Positions 7,785 to 15,786 of a stretch of DNA of 64,000 bases are shown here, in pieces. The translations under genes were made by a program, and so were the position numbers. This stretch comes from Amycolatopsis nivea. GTDB lineage: Bacteria; Actinomycetota; Actinomycetes; Mycobacteriales; Pseudonocardiaceae. The notes below the pieces were generated by a model. That model did not search any database, was not told the DNA's origin, and saw only the letters and a list, made by a program, of their open reading frames with translations. Within the stretch, counting starts at the first letter, position 1. Each line of letters starts with the position of its first letter. The DNA lies in assembly GCF_004522235.1 (NCBI RefSeq), contig NZ_SDLT01000003.1:310001-374000 (forward strand), in the 5' to 3' direction.

Positions 7785-8536
7785 GCGAGTACACCGCCGA
7801 CGAGATGATGAGCATCGCCGCGGCCCGCGCGCTCGGCGAGGGCATGTCGTGCTTCGTCGGGATCGGATTGCCCAGCACGGCGGCGAACCTGGCCCGGCGC
7901 ACGCACGCCCCGAACCTCACGCTGATCTACGAATCGGGTTGTCTCGGCGCGAAACCCAGCAGGCTGCCGCTGTCGATCGGCGACGGCGAGCTGGCCGACA
8001 CCGCCGACGCGGTGGTCAGCGTGCCCGAGGTGTTCAACTACTGGCTGCAGCCCGGCCGGATCGACGTCGGGTTCCTCGGCGCCGCGCAGCTCGACAAGTT
8101 CGGCAACATCAACACCACGGTCATCGGTTCCGACTACCACGATCCGAAGGTGCGCCTTCCCGGTGCGGGCGGGGCGCCGGAGATCGCCGCGTCCTGCAAG
8201 GAAGTGTTCGTCGTGCTGCGTCAAAGCAAGCGGACGTTCGTGGACAAGGTCGACTTCGTGACGTCGTTCGGCCATGGCTCCGGGCGCGGCGACCGCGAAC
8301 GGCTCGGCCTGCGCGGAGCGGGGCCGACGCTCGTGGTCACCGACCTCGGCCTCATGCGGCCCGACCCGGACACCGCGGAGCTCACGCTCACCGAACTGCA
8401 CCCCGGGGTCGAGCTAGACCAGGTCGTGGAAGCGACGGGGTGGACACTGAAGACGGCCGCGGACCTCAAGACCACCCCCGCGCCCACCGAACGCGAACTG
8501 ACCCTGCTCCGCGAACTGAAGAAGGCCGGCGAATGA
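7781..8536 (+). CDS. pcaJ: 3-oxoadipate CoA-transferase subunit B
   Basis: A 251-residue beta subunit of the family I CoA-transferase. The catalytic glutamate is Glu51 in LIYESGCLG, which forms the glutamyl-CoA intermediate. The following GDGELADTADAVVSVPEVFNYWLQ region and FLGAAQLDKFGNINTT are typical of the subunit. ATG at 7781 overlaps the pcaI stop and its own stop overlaps the pcaF start, so the three are translated as a block giving the transferase and the following thiolase. Confidence 0.92.
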   Translation: MSEYTADEMMSIAAARALGEGMSCFVGIGLPSTAANLARRTHAPNLTLIYESGCLGAKPSRLPLSIGDGELADTADAVVSVPEVFNYWLQPGRIDVGFLGAAQLDKFGNINTTVIGSDYHDPKVRLPGAGGAPEIAASCKEVFVVLRQSKRTFVDKVDFVTSFGHGSGRGDRERLGLRGAGPTLVVTDLGLMRPDPDTAELTLTELHPGVELDQVVEATGWTLKTAADLKTTPAPTERELTLLRELKKAGE

Positions 8537-9714
8537 GCGACGCTTACGTACTCGACGCGATCCGCACTCCCTTCGGGCGCTACGGCGGCGCTCTCTCCGG
8601 AGTGCGTCCTGACGACCTGGCCGCGGGTGTCCTGCGCGCGCTGGCCGAGCGCAACGGGCTCGATCCGTCCACTGTGGACGAGGTCGTGCTCGGCGACGCC
8701 AACGGGGCGGGCGAGGACAACCGCAACGTGGCGCGGATGGCCGCGCTTCTCGCCGGCTGGCCGACGTCGGTGCCAGGTGCGACGGTGAACCGGCTGTGCG
8801 GGTCCGGAGTCGAGGCGACCATGCAGGCGAGCCGGGCGATCCAGGTCGGCGACGCTTCGCTGGTGGTCGCGGGCGGCGTCGAATCGATGAGCCGCTCGCC
8901 GCTGGTGATGCCGAAGCCGGACAAGGCTTTCCCGGCCGGCAACCAGACGTTGTACAACACGGCACTCGGCTGGCGGATGGTCAACCCGGCGATGCCGTCG
9001 CAGTGGACCGTTTCCCTCGGCGAGTCCACGGAACTGCTCGCCGAGCGCTATGGCATCGGCCGCGACGAGCAGGACGCGTTCGCCGCGCGCAGCCACGTGA
9101 ACGCCGCACGGGCGTGGGACGAGGGCTTCTACGACGACCACGTGGTCCCGGTCGAAGGTGTAGAGCTGACCCGGGACGAGGGTATCCGGCCGGATTCCTC
9201 GCCCGAGAAGCTCGCGAAGCTGAAAACCGTGTTCCGCAAAGAAAACGGCACCGTCACGGCGGGCAACGCGTCACCGCTGAACGATGGTGCGTCGGCGTTG
9301 CTGCTCGGCGACGCGGCCGCGGCCGAGCGGCTCGGCAAGACGCCGCTGGCCCGCATCGCCGGGCGCGGCGCCGCGGGGGTCGACCCGGACGTGTTCGGCA
9401 TCGGCCCGGTGCGCGCGGCGGAGATCGCGCTCGAACGGGCGGGCATCGGCTGGGACGACCTCGCCGCGGTGGAACTCAACGAGGCGTTCGCGGCGCAATC
9501 GCTGGCCTGCCTGAAAGAATGGTCGAAGCTGGACCCGGAGATCGTCAACGTCAACGGCGGGGCCATCGCGATCGGGCACCCGCTCGGCGCGTCCGGCGGC
9601 CGGATCATCGGCACGCTGGCGCATCAGCTCCGCCGCACCGGCGGCCGCTGGGGCCTCGCGGCGATCTGCATCGGCGTCGGCCAGGGTCTCGCTGTCGTGC
9701 TCGAGAATCGCTGA
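8533..9714 (+). CDS. pcaF: 3-oxoadipyl-CoA thiolase
   Basis: A 393-residue thiolase. The acyl-accepting cysteine is Cys89 in NRLCGSG; the other catalytic motifs follow in order: NEAFA, GHPLGASG (catalytic His) and the C-terminal CIGVGQG (second Cys). It cleaves 3-oxoadipyl-CoA with CoA to succinyl-CoA and acetyl-CoA, the last step of the pathway. The position right after pcaIJ and the overlap of start and stop codons identify it as PcaF rather than a fatty-acid thiolase. The codon block GTCCACTGTGGAC at 8667-8679 (part of DPSTVDE) is one of the recurrent palindromes discussed under findings. Confidence 0.92.
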   Translation: MSDAYVLDAIRTPFGRYGGALSGVRPDDLAAGVLRALAERNGLDPSTVDEVVLGDANGAGEDNRNVARMAALLAGWPTSVPGATVNRLCGSGVEATMQASRAIQVGDASLVVAGGVESMSRSPLVMPKPDKAFPAGNQTLYNTALGWRMVNPAMPSQWTVSLGESTELLAERYGIGRDEQDAFAARSHVNAARAWDEGFYDDHVVPVEGVELTRDEGIRPDSSPEKLAKLKTVFRKENGTVTAGNASPLNDGASALLLGDAAAAERLGKTPLARIAGRGAAGVDPDVFGIGPVRAAEIALERAGIGWDDLAAVELNEAFAAQSLACLKEWSKLDPEIVNVNGGAIAIGHPLGASGGRIIGTLAHQLRRTGGRWGLAAICIGVGQGLAVVLENR

Positions 9715-9729
9715 GAAAGGGGAGGCATC

Positions 9730-10464
9730 GTGGCCACACCGACCGAGCGTCGCCTGCCGCAGTACCGGCCCGATCCGGAGGGCACCCACCCGCCGCTCGA
9801 TTACGCGCCGTACCGCTCCACCGCGCTGCGGCATCCGAAGCAGCCGCTGGTCCTGCTGCCGCAGATGCTCACCGAGGTGACCGGTCCGCTGCTCGGCCCG
9901 GGACGGCTCGGCGAACTCGACAACGACCTCACCCGCCAGCACGAGGGCGAGCCGCAGGGCCAGCGGATCATCGTCACCGGCAGGCTTCTCGACGGCGACG
10001 GGCGGCCGATCCGCAACTCGCTCGTGGAGATCTGGCAGGCCAACGCGGGCGGCCGCTACCGGCACACCGGCGACCGCTGGCCGTCCCCGCTCGACCCGAA
10101 CTTCGACGGGCTCGGCCGCACGCTGACCGACGACGACGGGCGCTACGAGTTCACCACCATCAAGCCCGGCGCGTACCCGTGGAAGAACCACGACAACGCC
10201 TGGCGCCCCGCACACATCCACTTCTCGGTGTTCGGCTCGGCGTTCACCCAGCGGCTCGTCACGCAGATGTACTTCCCGGACGATCCGCTGTTCTCGCAGG
10301 ACCCGATCTTCAACTCCATTCCGGACGAGAAGGCGCGGCAGCGGATGATCTCCCGGTTCGACCTCGACCGCACCGAGGAGGAATGGGCGCTGGCATTCCA
10401 GTTCGACATCGTGGTGCGCGGGCGGGAACAGTCGGTGTTCGAGGACGAGGAGGAGGACGAGTGA
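9730..10464 (+). CDS. pcaH: protocatechuate 3,4-dioxygenase beta subunit
   Basis: A 244-residue beta chain, the iron-bearing subunit that cleaves the protocatechuate ring between its hydroxyls with O2 to give 3-carboxy-cis,cis-muconate. All four Fe(III) ligands can be placed: Tyr110 (GGRYRH), Tyr149 (GAYPW), His162 and His164 (PAHIHFSVFG). The length matches known PcaH. GTG start at 9730, preceded by GAAAGGGGAGG. Its C-terminal tail is a run of acidic residues (FEDEEEDE), which is a little unusual. It overlaps pcaG by four bases, as expected for two subunits made in equal amounts. Confidence 0.95.
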   Translation: MATPTERRLPQYRPDPEGTHPPLDYAPYRSTALRHPKQPLVLLPQMLTEVTGPLLGPGRLGELDNDLTRQHEGEPQGQRIIVTGRLLDGDGRPIRNSLVEIWQANAGGRYRHTGDRWPSPLDPNFDGLGRTLTDDDGRYEFTTIKPGAYPWKNHDNAWRPAHIHFSVFGSAFTQRLVTQMYFPDDPLFSQDPIFNSIPDEKARQRMISRFDLDRTEEEWALAFQFDIVVRGREQSVFEDEEEDE

Positions 10465-11012
10465 GGCTGGAAGGCACGCCTTCGCAGACCGTCGGGCCGT
10501 ACCTGTCCATCGGGCTGCCGTGGGACGACGGGCCGTTCGTGGTCCCGGAAGGCACCGAAGGCGCCGTGTGGATCCGCGGCGGGGTGTACGACGGCGCGGG
10601 CAACCCGGTTCCCGACGCGATGATCGAGACGTGGCAGGCCGATCCGGACGGCGGGTTCGACCACCCCGATGACCCGCGCGGAAAGTCCGCCGGTCCATTC
10701 CGGGGGTTCGGTCGGTGCCCCACCGACGAGCAGGGCCAGTACCGGATCCTGACGCTGCTGCCCGGGGTCGTGCCGGACGAGTCCGGGGCTCCGCAGGCGC
10801 GGCACATCGACGTCTCGGTGTTCGCTCGCGGGCTGCTGAACCGGGTCGTCACGCGGGTGTACTTCGAGGACCAGGACAACGCCGGCGACGCCGTGCTGGC
10901 GAGCGTTCCCGAGGAACGGCGGGACACGTTGCTGGCCAAGAAGGACGGTTCCGGCTACCGGTTCGACGTGCGTTTGCAAGGCGAAGGCGAGACGGTGTTC
11001 TTCGCGGTCTGA
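10461..11012 (+). CDS. pcaG: protocatechuate 3,4-dioxygenase alpha subunit
   Basis: A 183-residue alpha chain, the non-metal partner of PcaH in the (alpha-beta-Fe) protomer. It starts with TPSQTVGPYLSIGLPW, characteristic of PcaG, and has the intradiol dioxygenase core PDAMIETWQADPDGGF and ARHIDVSVFARGLLNRVVTRVYFED. GTG start at 10461 overlapping the pcaH stop (GTGA). The frame extends further upstream inside pcaF and pcaH, but homology begins here. Only 29 bp separate it from pcaD, where many actinomycetes have pcaB. Confidence 0.93.
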   Translation: MRLEGTPSQTVGPYLSIGLPWDDGPFVVPEGTEGAVWIRGGVYDGAGNPVPDAMIETWQADPDGGFDHPDDPRGKSAGPFRGFGRCPTDEQGQYRILTLLPGVVPDESGAPQARHIDVSVFARGLLNRVVTRVYFEDQDNAGDAVLASVPEERRDTLLAKKDGSGYRFDVRLQGEGETVFFAV

Positions 11013-11041
11013 CCGGCCGTGTCCATTGTGGAGGTTTAAGC

Positions 11042-11821
11042 GTGAGCAGTGTCCGGGTGCACCGGGTCGTCGAAGGCCCGGCGGCGGGTCCGGTGGTGGT
11101 GTTCTCCAACTCGATCGGCAGCGACCACCGGATGTGGGAGCCGCAGGTCGCGCCGTTGACCGAACGCGGATTCCGCGTGGTCCGGTACGACACGCGGGGC
11201 CACGGGTCGTCGCCGGTGCCGCCTGGGCCGTACGACCTGGCCGATCTGGGTGGCGACGTGCTGGGGTTGCTTGATGACCTCGGGGTCGAGCGCGCGCACT
11301 TCGTCGGTCTGTCGCTCGGCGGGATGACCGGGATGTGGCTCGGTATCAACGCCGCCGAGCGGTTGTCGAGCCTCACGTTGTGCTGCACGTCAGCGCTGCT
11401 CGGGCCGCCCGAGATGTGGGCCGATCGCGCGCGGCTCGTGCGGGCTGAAGGCACCGGGGCGGTCGCGGAAGCCAGCGTCGGGCGCTGGGTCACGCCGGGC
11501 TACGCGCAGGCGCATCCGGACCAGGTCGCGTACCTGCGCGAGATGGTCGCGGCTCAGCCGGACGAGGGATATGCCGGATGTTGCGAGGTGATCGAGCGGA
11601 TGGACCTCACCGGCGACCTGCCGAAGGTCTCCGCCCCGACGCTGGTGATCGCCGGTGCGGACGACCCGTCGACGCCCGCCGAGCCGCACGGTCGGGTCAT
11701 CGCGGACGGGATCCCCGGTGCCCGGCTCGAGGTCGTAGCCTCCGCCGCGCACCTGGGCAGCTACGAGCAGCCGGAGGAATTCACCCGGCTGATCCTCGAA
11801 CGGATCACGGAGGAGCAGTGA
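11042..11821 (+). CDS. pcaD: 3-oxoadipate enol-lactonase
   Basis: A 259-residue alpha/beta-hydrolase. The nucleophile is Ser91 in the elbow VGLSLGGM, preceded by the oxyanion region VVFSNSIGSDHRMW and the typical YDTRGHG strand. It hydrolyses 3-oxoadipate enol-lactone to 3-oxoadipate. In several actinomycetes this activity is fused to the next enzyme as PcaL; here the two are separate but overlap by four bases. GTG start at 11042, six bases after GGAGG (11031-11035). Confidence 0.9.
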   Translation: MSSVRVHRVVEGPAAGPVVVFSNSIGSDHRMWEPQVAPLTERGFRVVRYDTRGHGSSPVPPGPYDLADLGGDVLGLLDDLGVERAHFVGLSLGGMTGMWLGINAAERLSSLTLCCTSALLGPPEMWADRARLVRAEGTGAVAEASVGRWVTPGYAQAHPDQVAYLREMVAAQPDEGYAGCCEVIERMDLTGDLPKVSAPTLVIAGADDPSTPAEPHGRVIADGIPGARLEVVASAAHLGSYEQPEEFTRLILERITEEQ

Positions 11822-12219
11822 CCGGAGACCGCTACGAGGCGGGCATGCGGGTGCGCCGCGAGGTGCTCGGCGACGACCACGTCGACCGGGCGGTCGCGCG
11901 GACGACCGAGTTCAGCAAGCCGTTCCAGGAGTACATCACCGAAGCGGCGTGGGGTTCGGTGTGGACGCGGGACGGCCTCGACCGACGGACTCGCAGTTGC
12001 ATCACTCTGGCCGCGCTCACCGCGCTGCACTGCCACGACGAACTGGCGATGCACGTCCGCGCGGCGGTGCGCAACGGGCTCACCGCGGACGAGATCCGCG
12101 AAGTCCTGCTGCACACCGGCGTGTACGCGGGAGTTCCGGCGGCGAACACGGCGATCGGGATCGCCCAGCGCGTCCTCGCGGAGCTGGGAGAACCCACCGC
12201 TCAGCCGCCGGCCGGATAG
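11818..12219 (+). CDS. pcaC: 4-carboxymuconolactone decarboxylase
   Basis: A 133-residue all-helical protein of the CMD/AhpD-like family, matching the size of stand-alone PcaC. The segment WGSVWTRDGLDRRTRSCITLAALTAL and the following LHCHDELAMHVRAAVRNG carry the family residues. It decarboxylates gamma-carboxymuconolactone to the enol-lactone used by PcaD. GTG start overlaps the pcaD stop. Its substrate is made by PcaB, whose gene is not in the window. Confidence 0.92.
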   Translation: MTGDRYEAGMRVRREVLGDDHVDRAVARTTEFSKPFQEYITEAAWGSVWTRDGLDRRTRSCITLAALTALHCHDELAMHVRAAVRNGLTADEIREVLLHTGVYAGVPAANTAIGIAQRVLAELGEPTAQPPAG

Positions 12220-12229
12220 GGTTCGCCGC

Positions 12230-13036
12230 ATGGAATCCGACGACCAGGCCGAACGCGGTGCGCACCACGTGCAGTCGCTGGAACGCGGACTGGCGGTGAT
12301 CAAGGCGTTCAGCGCCGAGGCGCCGCATCCGACGCTCAGCGACGTCGCGCGCGTCACCGGATTGACCCGCGCGGCCGCGCGCCGGTTCCTGCTGACGCTC
12401 GTGGACCTCGGCTACGTCCGCACCGACGGCAAGTACTTCTCGCTCACCGCGCGCGTGCTGGAGCTCGGCTACGCGTATCTGTCCAGCCTCAGTCTGGCCG
12501 AGATCTCGCAACCGCACCTGGAACGGCTCTCGGCGGAGGTCCACGAGTCGAGTTCGGTGTCGGTGCTGGAGATCGCCGACATCGTGTACGTCGCGCGCGT
12601 CGCGGTGTCGCGGATCATGACGGTGAGCATCAACGTCGGCACGCGGTTCCCCGCGCACGCCACGTCGATGGGGCACGTGCTGCTCGCCGACATGGACCGG
12701 ACCGAACTCAACACCTACTTCGTCGTCGCCGACCTCGACCGGTTGACCCCGCACACGCTCACCCACCGCACCGCGCTCGAAGCCGAGCTGGCCAAGGTCC
12801 GGGAGCAGGGCTGGGCGATGGTCGACCAGGAGCTCGAAGAGGGCCTGCGTTCGGTCGCCGCGCCGATCCGCAACCGGGCGGGCCGCGCGGTCGCCGCGGT
12901 GAACATCTCGACGCACGCGAGCCGGACGCCGGTGGAGACCGTCCGGACCGAGTTCGTTCCGCCGCTGCTGGAGACCGCGGCTGCCATTTCGGCGGAGCTC
13001 GCCGCGGTCGCGCCCGGGCGAGCGATCAAGGGCTGA
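12230..13036 (+). CDS. pcaR: IclR-family regulator of the pca genes (PcaR/PcaU type)
   Basis: A 268-residue IclR protein: N-terminal winged helix (about residues 15-75, QSLERGLAVIKAFSAEAPHPTLSDVARVTGLTR in pieces) and a C-terminal effector domain with the SSSVSVLEIADIVYVARV strand and the DQELEEGLRSVAAPI signature. It belongs to the PcaR/PobR subgroup that senses aromatic acids or 3-oxoadipate and acts mainly as an activator. It lies 10 bp after pcaC on the same strand, so it is co-transcribed and may control its own operon through the operator-like site before pcaI. Confidence 0.85.
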   Translation: MESDDQAERGAHHVQSLERGLAVIKAFSAEAPHPTLSDVARVTGLTRAAARRFLLTLVDLGYVRTDGKYFSLTARVLELGYAYLSSLSLAEISQPHLERLSAEVHESSSVSVLEIADIVYVARVAVSRIMTVSINVGTRFPAHATSMGHVLLADMDRTELNTYFVVADLDRLTPHTLTHRTALEAELAKVREQGWAMVDQELEEGLRSVAAPIRNRAGRAVAAVNISTHASRTPVETVRTEFVPPLLETAAAISAELAAVAPGRAIKG

Positions 13037-13045
13037 GGAGCGCCG

Positions 13046-13636
13046 ATGCCGGAATCGGTTGCCGGATTGCTGCTCGCCGCCGGGGCGGGGAGGCGGTTCG
13101 GCGGGCCCAAAGCGCTGGTCGAGTACGACGGGGAGCCGCTGGTCCAGCGGGCGGTCCGGAACCTGGCCGAGGCCGGATGCGCCTCGGTGCGGGTGGTCGT
13201 CGGTGCGTCGGCTGAGCAGGTCCGGGAGCTGCTGCCACCGGAGGTCACTGCGGTGTCCGCGGCGCGGTGGCAGGACGGGATGGGCGAGTCGCTGAAAGCC
13301 GGGCTCGAATCGTTGGCGGGGGAGCCGTCGGCGGCCGTGCTCGTGCACCTGGTGGATCTGCCGTGGGTACCGGCGGCGGCGCTCGCGCGGATCGTCGGGG
13401 AGGTTTCCGAGGACGCCGTCGTCCGGGCCGCGTACCAGGGGGTTCCGGGACATCCGGTGCTGTTCGGGCGGCGTTGGTGGGGAGAGATCGCGGATTCGGC
13501 GCACGGTGACCACGGGGCGCGGGACTGGTTGCGTGGGCGCGGCGACGTGCGGCTTGTCGAGTGCGGTGACCTCGGGAGCGGCAGCGATGTCGATCGGCCT
13601 GGGGACCTGGCCGGGCCTGGCGCGGAGCGGCGATGA
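13046..13636 (+). CDS. mocA: molybdenum cofactor cytidylyltransferase-like NTP transferase
   Basis: A 196-residue MobA-like nucleotidyltransferase. The N-terminal LLLAAGAGRRFGGPKAL (residues 8-24) is the nucleotide-binding signature with the catalytic Lys, and VHLVDLPWV holds the metal-binding Asp. MocA adds CMP to molybdopterin, giving the cofactor used by xanthine dehydrogenase and CO dehydrogenase type enzymes. The cox-like cluster that follows makes MocA the best assignment over MobA or a sugar transferase. Starts nine bases after pcaR, so it may share its transcript although its function belongs to the next cluster. Confidence 0.78.
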   Translation: MPESVAGLLLAAGAGRRFGGPKALVEYDGEPLVQRAVRNLAEAGCASVRVVVGASAEQVRELLPPEVTAVSAARWQDGMGESLKAGLESLAGEPSAAVLVHLVDLPWVPAAALARIVGEVSEDAVVRAAYQGVPGHPVLFGRRWWGEIADSAHGDHGARDWLRGRGDVRLVECGDLGSGSDVDRPGDLAGPGAERR

Positions 13637-13774
13637 ACGGTGCCGACGCGGTCGGATGGCCTGGCAGCGTTAGGGCGCTGACGGAGCTTGTCTGGTCAGG
13701 AACGCGTGCGTTATGAGCCTCTGAGCGACGCGGTGAACGGCGAACTGGGCGGTCTCGGATCTACGATCGGGGGC

Positions 13775-14653
13775 GTGACAGAGTCCCTCGCCTCGCCCGA
13801 CGCGCTCGCGGCCGCCCTCGACACCACCGGTTACCTCGCCGACGAGGGGCTGGCCACCGCGGGATTTCTCGCGACGCATATGCAGCGGCCGCTCTTCTGC
13901 GAAGGCGAGCCGGGCACCGGGAAGACCTCGCTGGCGCTTGCCTTGTCCGAAGCGTTGAAGTGGCCGTTGGTGCGGCTTCAATGCCACGAGGGCATCGACG
14001 CCGCGCAGGCGCTTTACGAATGGGACTTCCCCCGTCAGCTGCTGCACCTGCGTGCACTCGAAGCGGCAGACGGCGGACGGCTCGACGCGGAAACTGCCGA
14101 GCGCTCGCTGTACACGGAGCGTTTCCTGCTTGCACGGCCGTTGCTGCAGGCGCTCACCACGACACCGTGTGTGCTGCTGGTGGACGAGATCGATCGCGCG
14201 GACGACGAGTTCGAGGCGTTCCTCCTGCAGTTGCTGGACGAGTACACCGTCACGATCCCGGAGTACGGCGAGGTGCGGGCGGAGCAGCCGCCGCTGGTCG
14301 TGCTGACGTCGAACCGGACTCGCGAGGTGCACGACGCGCTCAAGCGACGGTGCCTCTACCACTGGCTCGAACACCCGGACCTGGCTCGGGAGATCAGCAT
14401 CCTGCGCCGTCGGCTGCCGGGGATCGGCGAGACGCTCGCCCGGCAGATCGCCGACGCGGTGCACCGGCTGCGGGCGATGGACCTCCTCAAGCCGCCCGGG
14501 GTCGCCGAATCTCTCGACTGGGCAAGGGCTTTGCTCGCGCTCCAGCGCGACGAACTGGACGCCGCGACGGCCGCGCGGACCCTCGGTGCGGTGCTGAAGT
14601 ACAGCGAGGATCTCGACCGGGTGCGGGCGAAGCTGGACACGCTGTTCTCTTGA
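13775..14653 (+). CDS. coxD: MoxR-type AAA+ ATPase, CoxD-like
   Basis: A 292-residue AAA+ ATPase. Walker A is GEPGTGKTS (about residues 48-56), Walker B VLLVDEIDRAD, sensor 1 VLTSNRTRE with an Arg finger in DALKRRCLYHW. It belongs to the MoxR group, whose CoxD member helps insert the sulfur/copper centre or mature the molybdenum enzyme together with the VWA protein CoxE. An upstream ATG at 13688 is in frame, but homology to CoxD begins after the GTG at 13775, so I use that start. The gene is separated from coxE by 1.1 kb of repeat-rich DNA, which is abnormal for this pair. Confidence 0.82.
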   Translation: MTESLASPDALAAALDTTGYLADEGLATAGFLATHMQRPLFCEGEPGTGKTSLALALSEALKWPLVRLQCHEGIDAAQALYEWDFPRQLLHLRALEAADGGRLDAETAERSLYTERFLLARPLLQALTTTPCVLLVDEIDRADDEFEAFLLQLLDEYTVTIPEYGEVRAEQPPLVVLTSNRTREVHDALKRRCLYHWLEHPDLAREISILRRRLPGIGETLARQIADAVHRLRAMDLLKPPGVAESLDWARALLALQRDELDAATAARTLGAVLKYSEDLDRVRAKLDTLFS

Positions 14654-15049
14654 GTTTTTGTCTACTGTGGACGGTCAAGTAATTCCGTTGCGGCGGGGTG
14701 CGGGATCGGGCATGCTTGAAGCATCACTGGATGACTTCGCCGACTTCATTGATGAGTGCCTGATCTTGTGACTGCGACTGTGCCGGAAGGAGGGCTCGTG
14801 ACCGACTTCGTCCGGACTGCCCTCCCGGCTGTCCGCTGAGTTCCCGTTCTTTCCTGAAGGTTCCGCGCGCCCGCCTTGCGCTACCGAGGCTGGCCGCTGC
14901 GCGCAACCACGGCTCGCGCACGCTGTCCCGGAGGCGGGACGGCGTGCGCGGCCGCCCTTCGTCGCCGCCGTGAGCGGTGTGGTGGGGCCTGGGGGAGTTT
15001 CGCGCGGCGGAGGGTTGGCTGAACCGAACCGCCCGGGAACGCGGCGCGG

Positions 15050-15290
15050 GGGTTGGCTGGCTGGCGGCGGTGTCGGGATGCCTTGGCGTGGTGGCGAGGC
15101 TTGCCTGGCGGGCGGAGGTGCCAGGTTGTCTGGGCGTGGCGCGGGGCCTGGCTGGCGGGTGGAAGTGCTGGGATGCCTCGGTGCGGTGCGGTGCGGTGCG
15201 GTGCGGTGCGGTGCGGTGCTGGCTGGCGGGTGGAAGCGCCAGGAATCCTGCGCGCGACGCGGAGGTGGCTAGTGGGCGGAAACGTCGGCA
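15050..15290. repeat. degenerate tandem repeats with a (GTGCG)7 microsatellite
   Basis: The unit TGGCTGGCGGGTGGAAGTGC, followed by a variable GGGATGCCT-type part, recurs about four times with spacing 40-75 bp (starts near 15057, 15105, 15146 and 15219). Inside it, GTGCG is repeated seven times exactly (15181-15215), followed by GTGCT. Such arrays slip during replication and should differ between strains. Confidence 0.75.
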
Positions 15291-15464
15291 AGCCTTGGTG
15301 CGGTATGGGGTTGGCCGACGGATGCTGGATGGAGCGGTGTGCGGGTCGCGGGGAGCGGCGAGTTGGCGCAAGCCGGAACATCTGCGGGGCCGACGCGGTT
15401 CACACTGGAATGGCGCTGCGGAGGAACACTGGCGAGCTGGAGCAGCTCAAGCCGGGACCTTGGC

Positions 15465-15650
15465 GTGCCCAAGAACCCGCCCCAGAACCTTCGAGTGGCC
15501 GAGCGCTTGCCCCAGAACGTTCGCGCGGGCGAGAACTCGGCCAAGAACTTGCCCAAGAGCCTCTGAGTGAATCGGAACTCGGCCAAGAGCCGCCGCGCGG
15601 CCGGGAGCCCGGCCAAGAACTCGATCAAGAACCGTTGCGCGCCAAGACCG
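15465..15650. repeat. CCAAGAAC-rich degenerate repeat
   Basis: The hexamer CCAAGA occurs at least five times in under 200 bp, often as GGCCAAGAAC or GGCCAAGAGCC, mixed with CCCAGAAC variants, at irregular spacings of roughly 15-50 bp. In one frame it encodes a Glu/Gln/Pro/Arg repeat such as GRELGQELAQEP, but there is no sign that it is translated. Confidence 0.55.
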
Positions 15651-15786
15651 CGGCTGACAACTCGCAGCCCGCAGCCGGACGACCGCGGCTCCGGGCGGCT
15701 GAACCGGTCGCCGCCGGAGTGAGTGGAGGGCGTCCGAACCAGGCAGGATCGGCTGTCGCGGCGCGGTTTTCGGGGGTGGGGTCACA

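Larger units (their letters stand above)
14654..15786. other. 1.1-kb repeat-rich region without a convincing gene, between coxD and coxE
   Basis: Several open frames span this DNA on both strands, but their predicted proteins are low complexity (Pro/Arg/His/Ala on one strand, Gly/Trp/Arg on the other) and none has a family or a good start. The DNA itself is structured. Diverged tandem copies of a 50-75 bp GGCTGGCGGGTGGAAG unit occupy 15050-15290. A perfect pentanucleotide array is at 15181-15215. A CCAAGAAC-rich stretch lies at about 15465-15650. The beginning (14654-14960) shows no repeat and may contain remnants of a gene. Confidence 0.6.

Noticed and set aside
14724-15371. Pro/Arg/His-rich frame on the minus strand between coxD and coxE
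   Set aside because: Its sequence mirrors the repeats (HRTAPHRTAP from the GTGCG array); no start signal or family.
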